Source of the DNA: Tetradesmus obliquus
Lineage: Eukaryota > Chlorophyta > Chlorophyceae > Sphaeropleales > Scenedesmaceae
Assembly: GCA_030272155.1 (NCBI GenBank)
Contig: CP126197.1
Coordinates: 434,001-498,000 of the forward strand
Length of the DNA: 64,000 bases
Reading direction: 5' to 3'
This document shows positions 11,701 to 23,448 of the stretch, one piece after another. Positions within the stretch are counted from its first letter, which is position 1. Each line of letters starts with the position of its first letter. The notes beneath the pieces were generated by a model. That model was not told where the DNA came from, did not search any database, and was given only the letters and a program-made list of their open reading frames with translations. The translations under genes and the position numbers were made by a program.

Positions 11701-13070
11701 TGTCAGCAGCAGCACAACACTCAGCCGCACCACGCCACTCACCCACATGTCCTCATCGTCGTACTTGGGGTCGTGCTTGTGCGTGTCCTCGTACGCTGCC
11801 CCCTGCCTGTCCATGTTCAAGTCGATGGGCGCTTTCCGCACCGTCTTGGTGAGGTTCATGCGTTTCTGCAGGCATAGGAAATAGGAGATATAGCCACAAA
11901 GCCAGATATGCAAGGCCCGACAGCCACCATGTCCAGGCATGAAGTGTAGCTTGCTGTTGACGCCTGCACAGCAACTGGGCTGGCGAGGCTGCACAGCAGA
12001 GTTGTCTGCTGTTTCTACTGCTGGCTGCACTGCGTGATGGCAGCTCCTGTTTTCGCGTGAAGAGCAGCAGTTTGCCAGCAGCTTCTGGCAATATGCTGCT
12101 GCTTCACAGATGCTCTGCAAGGATACTGTCGTCAGTGCGCCTGCTGCAGTGCTGCTGCCAAGTAAGCCGACGTCAGCTGCTGCAGGCTGCTGCTGCTGTT
12201 TGCTGCTGCTCACCGTGCCCAAAGCGTCGCTGACATCCAGCGTTGCAAACTCGCATGATAACGCTGGGAAGCTGCAAGCAAACATTGATGCGGCAGATGA
12301 GTCATGAGCGAAGACAGCAGCAATCTGCTGCAGCACAACGGTTGAATTCAGTACTGCAGGCGAACAGGTGACAATGACGTGAAACCAGCTGCATGCCGCT
12401 GTTCCTACAAAAGATCTTCTACCATTTGCACTGCCTGTGGGGTTTGACCAGGACGCGACATGCTGCCAAGAGCAGCGGCAACAGCTGTGCAAGCAACTGC
12501 TGCATACCTGACATTGAATGTGACCTTCAGCAGCTCATTCTGTGCACTTCTGTCAACTACCAGCTCTGTGGTTGTCCTAACAGACAGGAATGAAGACAGC
12601 TCCTGCACATGCATGGGCCAGAAAGGTGAGTTGGTTGGAGTGGAGGCAGTGTGGGTTAGCTCGGTTGGACTGCCTGCTTCCCAACAGAGGGCTCGCCTGT
12701 CCTGCAAGCCCGGAAGCAAAACTTTGCCATAGCCTACTTACCAATATCAACAGAATAGTGATGAGAGCGGCAGCTGCTATCGAGATCCATGCCCCAGTAA
12801 GCGTTGCCTCCGTAAGATCACTGCAATGTGCCAATCAAACAGTATACGAGTCAACTCGCATACGGCTTTCGGCATCACTGAGGTCCGCACCGGCCTTTGG
12901 TGTGATCCCCGGCTGCAGCAGCTGGGTGAGCACCACTGTCCCCGGCCGGCTGTGCTCAGCTGGACCGAAGTGCGCTGCAAAAGAGTAGCGAGCGTTCTCA
13001 AGTTGCACCTGGGAATCTTTTTGTAGAAGTCCACGCTCTTCAGCCGTGAGAGTGCTCTGCTGGGAGCCAT
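8727..13070 (-). CDS. PDI/ERV fusion: ER thioredoxin-domain protein with ERV41/46-type ends (PDIL5-3/5-4-like)
   Basis: Twelve exons in consistent phase: 13070-13009, 12820-12742, 12602-12508, 12271-12214, 11865-11743, 11188-10988, 10788-10669, 10453-10321, 10118-9862, 9657-9517, 9246-9189 and 8824-8727. The product is 474 residues, about the length of plant PDIL5-4. The N-terminus has the ERV signature SRLKSVDFYKKIP, then a membrane segment (about residues 28-48). A thioredoxin domain follows with active site APWCHWCQRLEP (Cys 173 and 176). The COPII-coat ERV part includes SFDHAWMNMTHVVHGLYFG and the C-terminal membrane segment AVIGGVFTVAGILDSMLY, ending KKIELGKQG, a dilysine-like tail. The family acts in the ER/early secretory pathway as an oxidoreductase cycling in COPII vesicles. 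A 57-base in-frame, exon-like segment in intron 7 (10571-10515) is left out because its donor, GTCACG, is poor. Confidence 0.93.
9036..9170. repeat. 35-bp tandem repeat, about 3.8 copies
   Basis: Units begin at 9036, 9071, 9106 and 9141 and are nearly identical (GGCAGCAAGCCACGCAGCTG core). It lies within the last intron of the PDI/ERV gene, so it is spliced out. Confidence 0.9.
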
Positions 13071-13884
13071 GTTTGCACAGCAGCACCTGGAGCACCAGAC
13101 CTGCTCGCAGTGTTCCTACAGATGCGTGATGAATCAGGCGAGACGGGCATGTATTCAGGTGGGAGCCACCGCTGTCATGTGACCCCAGGTGAGTGAGGTG
13201 TGGGTGTGACAAGTGTCAGTTAAGTGAGGATTGGCTTTTCCACCTGGGTTGGGATTAGTTTTGTCGCGCTTGCACCCGAGCGACACAGAAGAGATGATCA
13301 ACAAACATCTTGTGATATTTGTAGCACCTGAGCACGATTGCTGCTTCAATTCCACCGCCATGTTGCATGCCCATGGATGCCATCCACTGTAACGGTGTTG
13401 CACACAGTGAGCCACAGCAGCAAGGGCATGCCTGCTGTTGGCTCGCATGTCACAATCAGGTTGCACTATTTAGACACTATTGCACGTTTCTTGGTGATGG
13501 ATAAAGCTTGCCACAGCCCTGACGCTGGACAGAGCTCTGCATCCCGTCTTGCCATGAAAACCTTGATTGCTGTCGGTGCGGGATCGCCCCACGCACGCAG
13601 CTGGCACCTCGTTCCTTCAGTCAATAAATTTGACTCAGCCTAGAACTGCAGGCAGCCCGTGAACCCCCGGCTGATGAAAAAATGTGAGCATCACTCATGT
13701 GACGACGACCAACTTGAAGTTGGTCCCGGACCAACATTGGCAATGTTCCAGAATGTTCACGGTGAAACCTCGGCTTCTTGGGGTGCAAGCAGCAGCAGCA
13801 TTGGTGCATCATGGTCACTTCCTGTCGTGTGTTGGTGATAAGAAGCACGTGTAAGTGGCATGACATTTGCCAAACCATTGCCTG
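13071..13884. other. Divergent upstream region of PDI/ERV, no gene recognised
   Basis: This lies upstream of the PDI/ERV start (minus) and before the LINE remnant. It presumably carries promoter sequence; no conserved element could be pinned down by eye. Confidence 0.35.
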
Positions 13885-14281
13885 TACATGAACGCACCAG
13901 TCGTTATGGTGGCAGGCGAGCTAATGGTAATACAGCATGTCCAACGTGTGGTGCTGGTGTGGAGTCATTGTCACATTTGTTGTTTGATTGTGCTGCGACG
14001 TCTGTGCAAAGAGATGAGATGTTTAATGAGATTAGGGCTTTGTCTGGTTGCGCTGCAAAATTGCGTAACTTGTTGTCTATTACAGATGCTGAGGTGAAGG
14101 TGAAGCGGTTTGTGTCGGATGATGCTTGGGGTTCTGTTGGGTTACTGGTGTCTAGGTTCATTGCTGATTTTTTTGAAAAGGCTTGGGGTGTGCGTAATGC
14201 TTGCAAACACGAGGGTGTAGTTGCCGCTCCATTGGGGCGCGGGGCCGATGGCGTTGATGCTATGGCTTGATGAGTAACATG
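13885..14281 (+). mobile_element. 5'-truncated LINE (non-LTR retrotransposon) tail with zinc-knuckle
   Basis: The reading frame here ends at 14270 and encodes a Cys-Cys-His-Cys knuckle (ACPTCGAGVESLSHLLFDCA) typical of the region after reverse transcriptase in LINE ORF2 proteins (zf-RVT type). The base composition is T-richer than the neighbouring genes. No reverse transcriptase core is present upstream, so only the last 125 or so codons survive. The 13-base direct repeat AAACCATTGCCTG lies at 13872-13884 and again at 14282-14294, exactly bracketing the fragment as a target-site duplication would. No poly-A tail is seen. The intact target-site duplication suggests a fairly recent insertion (inference). 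The plus-strand frame happens to stay open upstream of the repeat, which is probably chance. Confidence 0.7.
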
Positions 14282-14294
14282 AAACCATTGCCTG

Positions 14295-14912
14295 GAATAT
14301 GATGCGGCGTCTGTCGGCCTGGGACACATTGTGGAGACATGATGCATGCACGCAACGCAAACGCTTGATGTGTACACCAGCGACACAGTGACGTGGCCAA
14401 TCCTACCAACGATGTTCAAAGCTCCAACCACACAAGATTGGACCGTGTAATGGCGTAAGGATGTCATGACGCCATGTCACCACCTGTACCCTACCACGCT
14501 TTGCTCCTGGGTGCAGCCAAGCCAGCCACTTACATGCAGCTGCACCTAACACATTGTGAAAGGTGCATCTCGCAAACGCTCACCCTGAAGCTCCCAGCCT
14601 CAAGGATCCTTGCATCTGACTGCTTGAGACACGCCAGCAGCAGCGGCATCAACAGCACTGCTGAGCAGTAGCAGCAGCAACAGCACGCTCCAGCCATGTT
14701 GCGCCGCTGCCAATGCACCACTGGTACTACACGCTGCAGAAACGTACGAGTGCGAGATGGAAAGATGTACGTGCCTTCTGACAGGTACGTGTGTTGCGCC
14801 AGATCGCGACACAGACCTGGGACCTTCGCCTACCCGCATACGCACATGATTCTACTGCATACACACCAAGCTGTTCCTCGTGCCTATGTTATGTTTAGTT
14901 GAATGGTTGTAG
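14295..14912. other. Region upstream of RbcX; first exon not resolved
   Basis: The transit-peptide exon of RbcX should lie here. The best ATG by eye is at 14696 (starts MLRRCQCTTGTTRCRNVRV, donor after 14796 or so), but its phase does not match the next exon, so it is not included. Confidence 0.35.
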
Positions 14913-16259
14913 TGCTGTTTTGCTGGCTGGTCAGTCTTCTGGTTGCTGCTGCCAATCAAAAAGTCAATTGACGTTCCTGCTCGTAGTTTCGGAGGCCTTT
15001 CTCCTGAGAGGAAGGCTTCCCAGGCTTTGCAGAGTCTTTTTACATTCATCTCAGCCAAGTAAGCAGGCAGGACGTACCCTGACATAGTCAAGGCAGTACC
15101 TGTGCACATCAGTACCTAGGCTGCCATGTTGGCGATTTATTGGTATCAGGCTGTCTGCTGTGTGCTCACAGCCAAGCTGTCACCATTCGAACGTACAAGG
15201 AACCCTTTACATGTGCATGGAGCAGCTCATCACACAAGTCGGCACCCGCCATCTGTGATGTCAATCTGCACACGGCACAGCCTGAATGCGTATGGCCTGT
15301 GCAGAAGCATGCAAACGCTGGAGCGCCTTTGTGTTGTGCTTGCAGGATTGTCTTGGCACAGCTTGAGGGCAGTGGCCGGGGAGCCCTGGCATCATACAAC
15401 CAAGAGCAGTATAAGGCCCTGTTCAGTCACTTGCAGGAAGCGTCTCTGAGCGACCCGCACGCATGGCTGGAGCAGCTGATGCGCAAAGACAAGGCGCTCG
15501 GTGAGCAGTAGCAACAGCAGCAACCGCTGCTTGGTGGCAATACCTGGTGCTGCACTGGCATTAGCATGTGCAAGACCTTGTAATGGCACTACATCAGTTG
15601 CACAGTCATCAAGGATGTTGATCGTCTGTGACCGCTGCTGTCTCGTTGCAGCGCTGCGCTTGATGGAAGTGCGTGCTGCTTACAGCAAAACAGACTTTGA
15701 GTGGGACCAGCTGCAGCGGCTGTCAGTGGAGGCTTTGAACAAGTCAAACCTGCAGTTGATGCGCGAGGCTGCAACAGCCAGCCTGCAGGCAACAGCAGCG
15801 GCAACCGCGGAAGTGGCAGCAACAAGAGAGACAGCAGAGAGCATACTTGAGCAGGAACAGCCTGCCACAGCAGTCACAGCACAAGAGCAGCAGCAGCGGC
15901 AGCAAGAAGCGCCAGAGCAGGAACAGCAGGCGCAGCCTGCAAACACTGCACCAGCAGCAGAGGCTAGCAGCAGCAGCGCTGAGTGCGAGGACACGTCAAA
16001 AGGTGCGAGCAATGTGGTTGCTGCAGATGCTGTACATGGAGACGTCCGCTTACACAAGCTGCACAAATGCCATGCTGTATGGTGTGTATGGTGTACGTTG
16101 TGTGCAACATCTGCTGCCGTGCTCAGTTGTATGCTTGTTGTTGTCTGAGCTGCTGATGTGCCTTCCACATGCTGTACTGCAGAGGCAACAGTTTCAGATT
16201 CAGGAACACAGACACCTAGCAGCAACAGTCAGGAGCTGCAGCAGCAACAGGAACAGTAG
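14913..16259 (+). CDS. rbcX: RbcX-like Rubisco assembly chaperone (chloroplast), N-terminal exon missing
   Basis: Four in-phase exons: about 14913-15058, 15346-15500, 15652-16002 and 16183-16259. The core has the RbcX signature in order: FGGLSPERKASQALQSLFTF, then IVLAQLEGSGRGALASYN, then DPHAWLEQLMRKDKAL spliced to ALRLMEVRAAYSKTDFEWDQ, then EALNKSNLQLMREA. RbcX clamps the C-terminal tail of RbcL and promotes Rubisco assembly in the stroma. A tail of roughly 100 residues rich in Gln, Glu and Ala follows the core, longer than in the RbcX proteins I know. The 5' end is uncertain: the frame is closed by a stop just before 14913, and a transit-peptide exon must lie further upstream. It is most like the eukaryotic RbcX2 type, judged from memory of those sequences. 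Confidence 0.85.
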
Positions 16260-16479
16260 CAGTAGCAGTAGCAGTAGCAGAATCAACAGAGCACAGCAGC
16301 TCACACCATCAGCAGTCAAGTAGAGTGTGCAGTGCAGGGTTGTCCAGAGTTGTACGGGCAACACACCGGTTGCAGTTCTGTGTTCTTGCAGGTTTGCTTC
16401 TTGTGCTTTCACAGATAACTCTTCTGGTCAGTGTGACGCCAGTCAACAGCTAAGTAACAAAGATCTCTAGAACGCCTTC

Positions 16480-19400
16480 ATGACAGCACCAGCAGGCGCC
16501 CAGCAGCAGCTGGCAGCAGCAGGCATAGGGCAGCAGGAGGAGCAGCAGCAACGGCAGGCGCAGCCTTCTGACTTGGATGACAGCAGCAGCAGCATCAACA
16601 ACACAGAGCTCCCTCCTGTTACAGCAGCGACTGCCGTGGATGCACCAGCAGCCGACTCTGATGCTGAAGCACGCGTGCTGCAGCTGCTGCCTGGCCTGTC
16701 GCCAGCGGCGGTGCCTGCAGTCGCTGCGCGCATGCTGGATGGTGCTGCTGTGACCATGGGGCGGCGCCTGGGCTGCGGCGCGTTTGCGACGGTGTACGAG
16801 GCGCAGCTAGCGGGCAGCAGGGCCAAGTGGGTGGTCAAGCGCCTGGACCGTGTGGCGCCGGAGCACTCGCAGCAGGTGCGCGGCAGGGACATGCGGCTGT
16901 CGTTGTGGGTGTCCTGCAAGCGCGCATGCATGTGGAGTGAAACATGGTCTGCATGCAGCTTCTGTTGCTGTATGCACTGATTGTGGCATCGCCGGCATCG
17001 GCTGTCAGTCTGCTGCCCTGTGTGCTGATGCTCGCCTGCTGCGCTGGGCTGCTGCTGATGCTTCTCCTCTGTTGCCACTGCACCTGGTCAGGTGTCCAAC
17101 GAGGTGGAGGTGCTGACGGCTGCGGGCAGCCACCCCAACCTGGTGCCCTTCAGGGGCTGGTGGCGGGACGCAGGCGGCGTGCTGTGCCTGCTGTTGGGCC
17201 AATGCGAAGGCGGCACGCTGGCGGCGCTGCTCAAGGTAAAGCTGCGTTCTCCGGCGCTGGATTTTGGAATTTGGGGCGGCAGCTGGTTTTTGAGTGGTAT
17301 CGACACTTGGGACAGCTACAGCTACGACGATCAAAGTGCCAGTGTGCCAGCTCTGTGTGCAGCAGCAACTTGGGTTTGCACTGCACCCCGCGCATCACTC
17401 ATGCTGCCACATGTGTGCGATGCCGCTGCGCCTGCAGGGCCGCGCCGGCGGGTCGGAGCAGGGCCTGTTTGAGGAGGACATGGTCATGTGCTGGTTTGTG
17501 CAGCTGCTGCTGGCGCTGCACCACCTGCACGGCCGCCGCGTGCTGCACCGCGACTTGAAGCCCGACAATGTGCTGCTGTCCGGCAACCTGCGCGTGGCGC
17601 GGCTGGCGGACTTTGGCGTGTCCAAGCAGCTGGAGGCGGGCGTGGGGCTGGCGGTGACATGCCTGGGTGAGTGGAGTGGTGGAATGCTGGGGGGCTGCAG
17701 CAGAGGGTGAAGCCGGTAGTGTGGTGCTGCTTGTGCGTATTGGTGGATGCTTGGGATGGTGCAGATATGGTGGGAACTGGCGCGAGAAGTAGATGCGACT
17801 GCAGCTGATGTGACCTGCCGTGTGCGGCGTGATTGCAGGCACGCCGCACTACATGTCGCCCGAGGTGATCACGCACCGGCCCTACACCTTCGCCAGCGAC
17901 ATGTGGGCCCTGGGCGCGGTGCTGTACGAGATGGCGGCGCGCAGGCCTGCCTTTGACGCGCGGGGGCTGCCCCAGGTGAGGCTGGTGTCACTAGCGTGCA
18001 GTCAGGCCAGCGCATGCAACAGCTGCGATGTGAGGAGAGCTGTGACCACGTACGCATCATCCTGAAATTGAAGAATGGCTGCTCCACCGTCACTGCAGCG
18101 AGGCAGCCTTCCTACACGCATGTGTCAGTTTTGACAGCGACGCGTTGAGAGTGAGCAGGGTGCAACCGCTTGCAACAATAGGGAGTGAAAGAGACATTTT
18201 CACGGCACTGTTGCGCTCACTGCGCTTCTGCCTGTGCCTGTGCCCCCATGCAGCTGGTGGTGAAGATCCTGCGCAACGCGTACATGCCGCTGCCGCTGAG
18301 CTGCAGCAGGCCGCTGCAGCAGCTGGTGGGCATGCTGCTGCGCGCTGACCCGGACGACAGGCCCACCACGGCAGACCTGCTGGCCACCTCACTGGTGCGC
18401 AAGCACTTGCAGCTGCTGCTGGGCCTGGCACAGGGCGTGCACCGCGCACCAGCCGCAGCATCAGCAGGGCCAGCAGCAGCAGCAGCAGAGGTAGAGCAAG
18501 CTAATGCAGCACGTGGCAGCCGCAGCGGCACTCCCGAGGTGGGCAAGCGCGGCAGCAGCAGCAGCAGCAGCCAGGCAGCTGCGGCAGCAGGTGGTACGGC
18601 GGACAGCAGATCAGCAGCAACTTCCATGCAGCAGCTGGAGCAGCAGCAGCAGCAGCAGCTGCAGCAGCAGGAGGAGGACGACGCGGCTGCTGAGGAAGTG
18701 CAGCTGGGAGGTGGGCTGTCGCTTGCGCTGCGTGACATGATGCTGGCCGTCAAGCGCATGGCTAAGGTGCCTCTGCATGCAGGAGGTAGCAACAACAGCA
18801 CCCCTCCTAGGCGCCGACGCGCAGCAGCAGTAGCAGCAGCAGGGCCCGTTGTTGCTGGGGACGGCAGCAATGCTCCGGCTGCTGATGGCAGTGCTGACAG
18901 CAACAGCAACAGCAACAGCGGTGAGCAGCCCAGCAGCAGCAGCCCTGCATGTGGTGAGCGACAGGCTGGCGGCAGCAGAGGCGGCCCACGGGCACGGCAA
19001 GGCAGCGACAAGCAGCAGGCGCCACCAGGAGGCAGCAGCAGCGCTGATGGGCTTGACGCAGAACCAGCAGCGTCACGCAGCACATCCGTCAGTGCTGGCG
19101 CAGCTGCATATGCTGCGCTGCCCATGCCTGTTGCCGTGCCAGCCACGAAGCGGCCGTCGCTGCATGCGTGGGATGCCAGCGCCGCGTATGAGGTGCAGCA
19201 GAAGAAGCGCGCGGAGGCGCGCTACCAGGCGCGCATCATGGAGCAGCGCATGGCGCGGGAGCAGGTGGGCGGGGTGATGGCAGCAGGCTGCAGTGAGGAT
19301 GAGCTGGCATGACAGCAATTGCAAGCACATGTTGCTGGCAGCAGCCGGAGCACTGGCCAAGTTGAAGTACTTGCATGGGTGGTTTGGGCAACAGGTGGGA

Positions 19401-21664
19401 TTGTGTCAGGATGCTGTGCCTGCCTGCATTGTGAAGGCTGCAGCAGTGGCGTGTAGCTCATGTTCGCATGAAACAGCCGTGCAGGACCAGTGCTGAATAT
19501 CTTGCTGACGTTGCTGCTGCTGCTGCTGCCCCGTGCTGTGCAGGCTCGCCAGCGACGCAAGGAGCTGGACCCCGCAGCAGCAGCCAGAGCAGCAGCACAG
19601 CAGCAAGAGCTGGATCTGCTGCAGGAGGCGCAGCGCCGCGGCCGCCAGGCAGCAGCAGCAGCAGCAGCAGACAGCAGCAGCGGCAGCAGCGAGCCGCTCA
19701 GCTTGTCTGCAGAGGCGGCAGCAGCTGCCGCAGCAGCCGTGCAGGATGAGCAGCTGCAGCTGCTGCTGGAGCAGCTGCGTGGCAATGCGGCGGCAAGGGC
19801 GCCTGGCAGCAGCAATGCTAGCAGCCCGCTGCCTTGGGTTGCTGCAGGCGATGTGGCTGATGATGTTGTGGGTGATGGCGGCGGCAGTGCAATGGGCTCG
19901 GATGATGAGGAAGTGGAAGAGGAGTTGGGCTTGGATGATGGGCTGGACTCCTCTGCAGATGCTGTTGGTGATGATGAGGACTATGCACAGGCCCTGGCAC
20001 TGGTTGCAGCAAGTGAGGGCAGTGCGCAGGCAGCGGCTGATGCCGCAGCAGGCAGCACGGCAGTGCGCCAAGCAGCAGGCAGGGCGGCCGCAGCGGCAGG
20101 CAGGGCGTGGCGGCTGGTGATGGCTTCGCTGGAGGACGAGGCCTTTGCAGCACTGCTGCCACCATGCAAGGCCTCCGCCTTTGCACCAGAACCACCTGCA
20201 GCAATTGTTGCAGCAGCAGCTCAGGCAAGCCCATCTGTCTCAACTCAGCAGCAGCTGGATGGCGCAGTCGGGCCTGACGTAGTTTCTGCTGTTGTTGATG
20301 ACGCCGTCGCTCCGATAAGTCTGGAAGATGATGACGGCCTGCCGCAGCTGCTGCAGTCGCCTGACAGCCCTACCAGCAGCCCACGGCACCGCAACAAGCA
20401 GCAGCACGGCAGCAGTGCAGCCATCAACCTGCAACAGCAGCAGCAGCAGCAGCATATGCAGGAGTTCAACAGCTTGGAGCAGCAGCTGGAGTCGGCGCTG
20501 CAGCAGTCTGACTCAGCAGCAGCGCAGCAGCTCATCAGCAGCATCTACCGCATGAGCCTGTCGCTCAAGCCAGCCAGCAGCAGCAGCACGCAAGCTGCAT
20601 CAGACGCTGACCTGGATGGCAGCAGCAGCAGCAGCAGCAGTCAGCGGCCAGTGCTGACGTCATTCAAGCGCGGCGCCAAGCAGCGGCCCAAGTCAGCGGC
20701 AGACGAGGAGCGGGACAGGCGGGCGAGTGAGGCAATGACACATGTAGTGAACCAGATGATTGGCAGTGTGCTGCTGACACCTGCTGGAGGCAGTGCCAGC
20801 AGCAGCCGCACCGGCAGCAGGCGGGTCAGTGGGCAGTTAGGAAGCATTGCTGAATCAGAGACAGGCGCAACAGCAGCAGCAGCCACTGAAGGCAATGTAG
20901 CCATGGGCTTGAGTATAGACTGTGGTGGCAGCAGCAAGCTCGCCAGCAGGAGGACCAGTGCTGCTGCCACTGAGCAGCAGCCCAACATGGCTGTTATTGG
21001 TGGGCTTAACGCATCTCGGCCAGCTTCAGGTACTGCAGCAGCAGCGCCGCCAGCGGTACAAGTGCCCAGCTTTTTGGTGCCGTGGCAGTCGAGTGGCCAC
21101 GATACGCCTGGCTCTGCTGGCAGCTGCAGCAGCTGGAAGCACACCCCGTCTGGCGGCACGCCTCGAGTGGATGATGCGCTGAACCAGCTGAGAGGGCAGG
21201 GCCTAGCCGGCAGCAAGAGCAGCGGCAGCAGCAGCAGCAAGCGAGGGCAGTTGACGGCAGCAAAGGCAGCACCTGTAGCAGCTGGCGGTGCCAGCAGCTC
21301 TACTCTGCGCGTCAGGGCAGATTCAGGCAGCAGCAAGGCTGCTGGTCAGCTAGCCAGCAGTGGCCGTTTGTCAGCAGGCAGGGCATCTGCTGGCAGTGCT
21401 GGCAGTGCCGCGACTGCTGCAGCAAGTCAGCTGCACATAGCAGGCTCGCACATTGATGGCAAGAGCAGCAGTGCTCGTGGCAGTGGCAGTGCTGCCAGGC
21501 CTAGCGGTGCCGGCAGCAAGCCCACCACTGCTCCTGCTGGAGGTAGTGTTGGTGGTGCTGCTGCTGCTGGTGGTCAGCAGGGTAGTAGAGCTCGGCCCCT
21601 GTCTGCAGCAGCAGCAGCAGCAGGGAGGATGGCAGCGACAGCCAGGCCAGCAAGTAAAGGCTGA
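16480..21664 (+). CDS. NIMA-related (NEK-like) protein kinase with a long low-complexity tail
   Basis: Six in-phase exons: 16480-16875, 17092-17235, 17438-17666, 17839-17975, 18254-19264 and 19544-21664, giving about 1345 residues. The kinase domain spans about residues 90-350. It shows the Gly loop GRRLGCGAFATVYE (third Gly is Ala), lysine in WVVKRLD, catalytic loop HRDLKPDNVLL, LADFGVSK, activation segment GTPHYMSPE, and SDMWALGAVLYEMAARRPAF, then RADPDDRPTTADLL. All catalytic residues are present, so it should be active. The C-terminus holds a basic coiled coil spanning the last intron (KKRAEARYQARIMEQRMARE joined to ARQRRKELDP), then about 680 residues of Ala/Ser/Gln-rich sequence. NEK kinases act in cell cycle and cilia; the assignment to NEK rests on the GTPxYMSPE/SDMWALG style and coiled coil. 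Another Ser/Thr kinase subfamily is possible. Confidence 0.88.
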
Positions 21665-22662
21665 TGCCCTGTGCTGCCTGCTTCATGCGCATGTGCGCTG
21701 GGCCAAACCAGCGTGCTGGTGCTAGATGTGACGCAGAGGATAATGGCTATAGCAAGCAAGTCGCGACGATCGGCGACAATGGAAGCATATCCTTCAAGAA
21801 CCATAGGCAGGTGATGCCGCATGGCGGCTATGGTCTGATTGGATGGAGTCACTAGTGGTGGCCAAAGTGTTGGTGCAGGGGATATGCCAGTCACTCTGGT
21901 TCTGATTCAGGGACATGACAGACATGAACAGGAAACCGTTTCATGCGCATGCGGCATGCTGCACCTGGGGGCAGTGGTGTCACTGTTGTGCGGCAGCAGC
22001 GCAGGGGTCTTTTGGAATCAACGAGGTGCACGGCTTGCTCAGCCCAACATGCACCGGTAGGGACCTGCAAGAGTGCAACGCCTGAGTTTGCAGCAACTGT
22101 TGTACGCTGAATAGCCGTGCGTGGTGTGGTTTTTGGATCCTTGCGCCGTCTGGTGAGCAAAGGCAACCGAAATTGTGTGGCACGCACGCACAAGCATGAG
22201 ATGATGCATGCGTGGCGCGTTGCAGCAACTTATCACCCCGTGGTACACCGTGACGGTCACCGGGCCGGTGTAGCTGCAGTGAAGCCCGGCCCGGCCCCCT
22301 CACGGTCATTGTGAGGGTTTTACGCTGTAGTAACAAATGTGTTCTCAGGAAAACTAAACAGATTGCTAGGCTGATCATGTTCTGCTGCAGGTTACCACTG
22401 GGGCGTAATCACGGCACTGGGGGCGTAATCACGGAGCGTAAGTAACAGTTTCGCTGCTGCCCTTCACACCTGCCGGGCACCACGTGAGCCCCGTACATGT
22501 TAACGTTGCATTTACTGGTCTCTGTTGTCGTTTTTGAATTCAAGCCTGCAAGCTACTCTGCAGATTCCATGCACCAAATCCACGACTCTCGATGATACGA
22601 ACGAACTGCAGGCCTCTGAGGAGTCCAGTGATGATAAATGAACCGCTACACGCTCACGACCC
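21665..22662. other. Intergenic region between NEK-like kinase and beta-helix gene
   Basis: No coding region is supported. A short perfect-type direct repeat (core GGGCGTAATCACGG) occurs twice at about 22396-22434. The last 150 bases should be the promoter or leader of the secreted protein gene. Confidence 0.4.
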
Positions 22663-23101
22663 ATGCAAATGACCCACAGCACCGACCACCCATGGTCCGT
22701 GTTGGCAGCAGCAGCGCTGCTGCTTGTGAGCAGGCTCTGTTCTGCCCAACTGCTGCAGGCCAGCACTGCTGCTAGCACTGCCTGCCAAGGAGTGCCCATC
22801 CTCGTTGCCAGCCCCTCTCCGCATGTTATTTTCAAGCCAGGCAACGCTTACACGCTTCCGCCTGGCACGTACACCATGGCTTCTACTGTCAAGGTGGCAG
22901 ATGGCCAAACACTGTGTATCACTGGCAGTTCAATTGCGAGCAGTCCCTCCATCCTGCTGCCCCCCAGCGCTCCTGCAAGCAACAGCTCCAGACTGAGGTT
23001 GCACTTTCTGCTGGAGGGTGGCTCGCTGCAGCTGAGCAACCTCACACTGTCAGGGGCTGTTGGGGGCGCAAGCGCAGGTGGTGGTGGGGTGCTCATCAGG
23101 C

Positions 23102-23174
<73 letters not shown>

Positions 23175-23412
23175 CGGAAGCGGCGGCATTGACGGCAAGC
23201 TGTCAGCATCAAGCCTGAAAACAGACAGGGTGACATTCAGGCAAGTCCAGTGTCGGGCGCACTTGTCAACACCATGACATTCCGATTCTGCAACAGGTTG
23301 GTGCGTACTACGCCAGCTGCAGTGATCTGCAACAGCACTGTGGCAGTTGCTCCCATGCACGTTGTCAACGCTCTCTGCTTGGGTTCACCTGCCATTGGAG
23401 GTATAGCGACTG

Positions 23413-23448
<36 letters not shown>

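Noticed and set aside
14696-14796. ATG at 14696 as the first RbcX exon
   Set aside because: The donor leaves phase 2 while the next exon needs another phase at every available acceptor.
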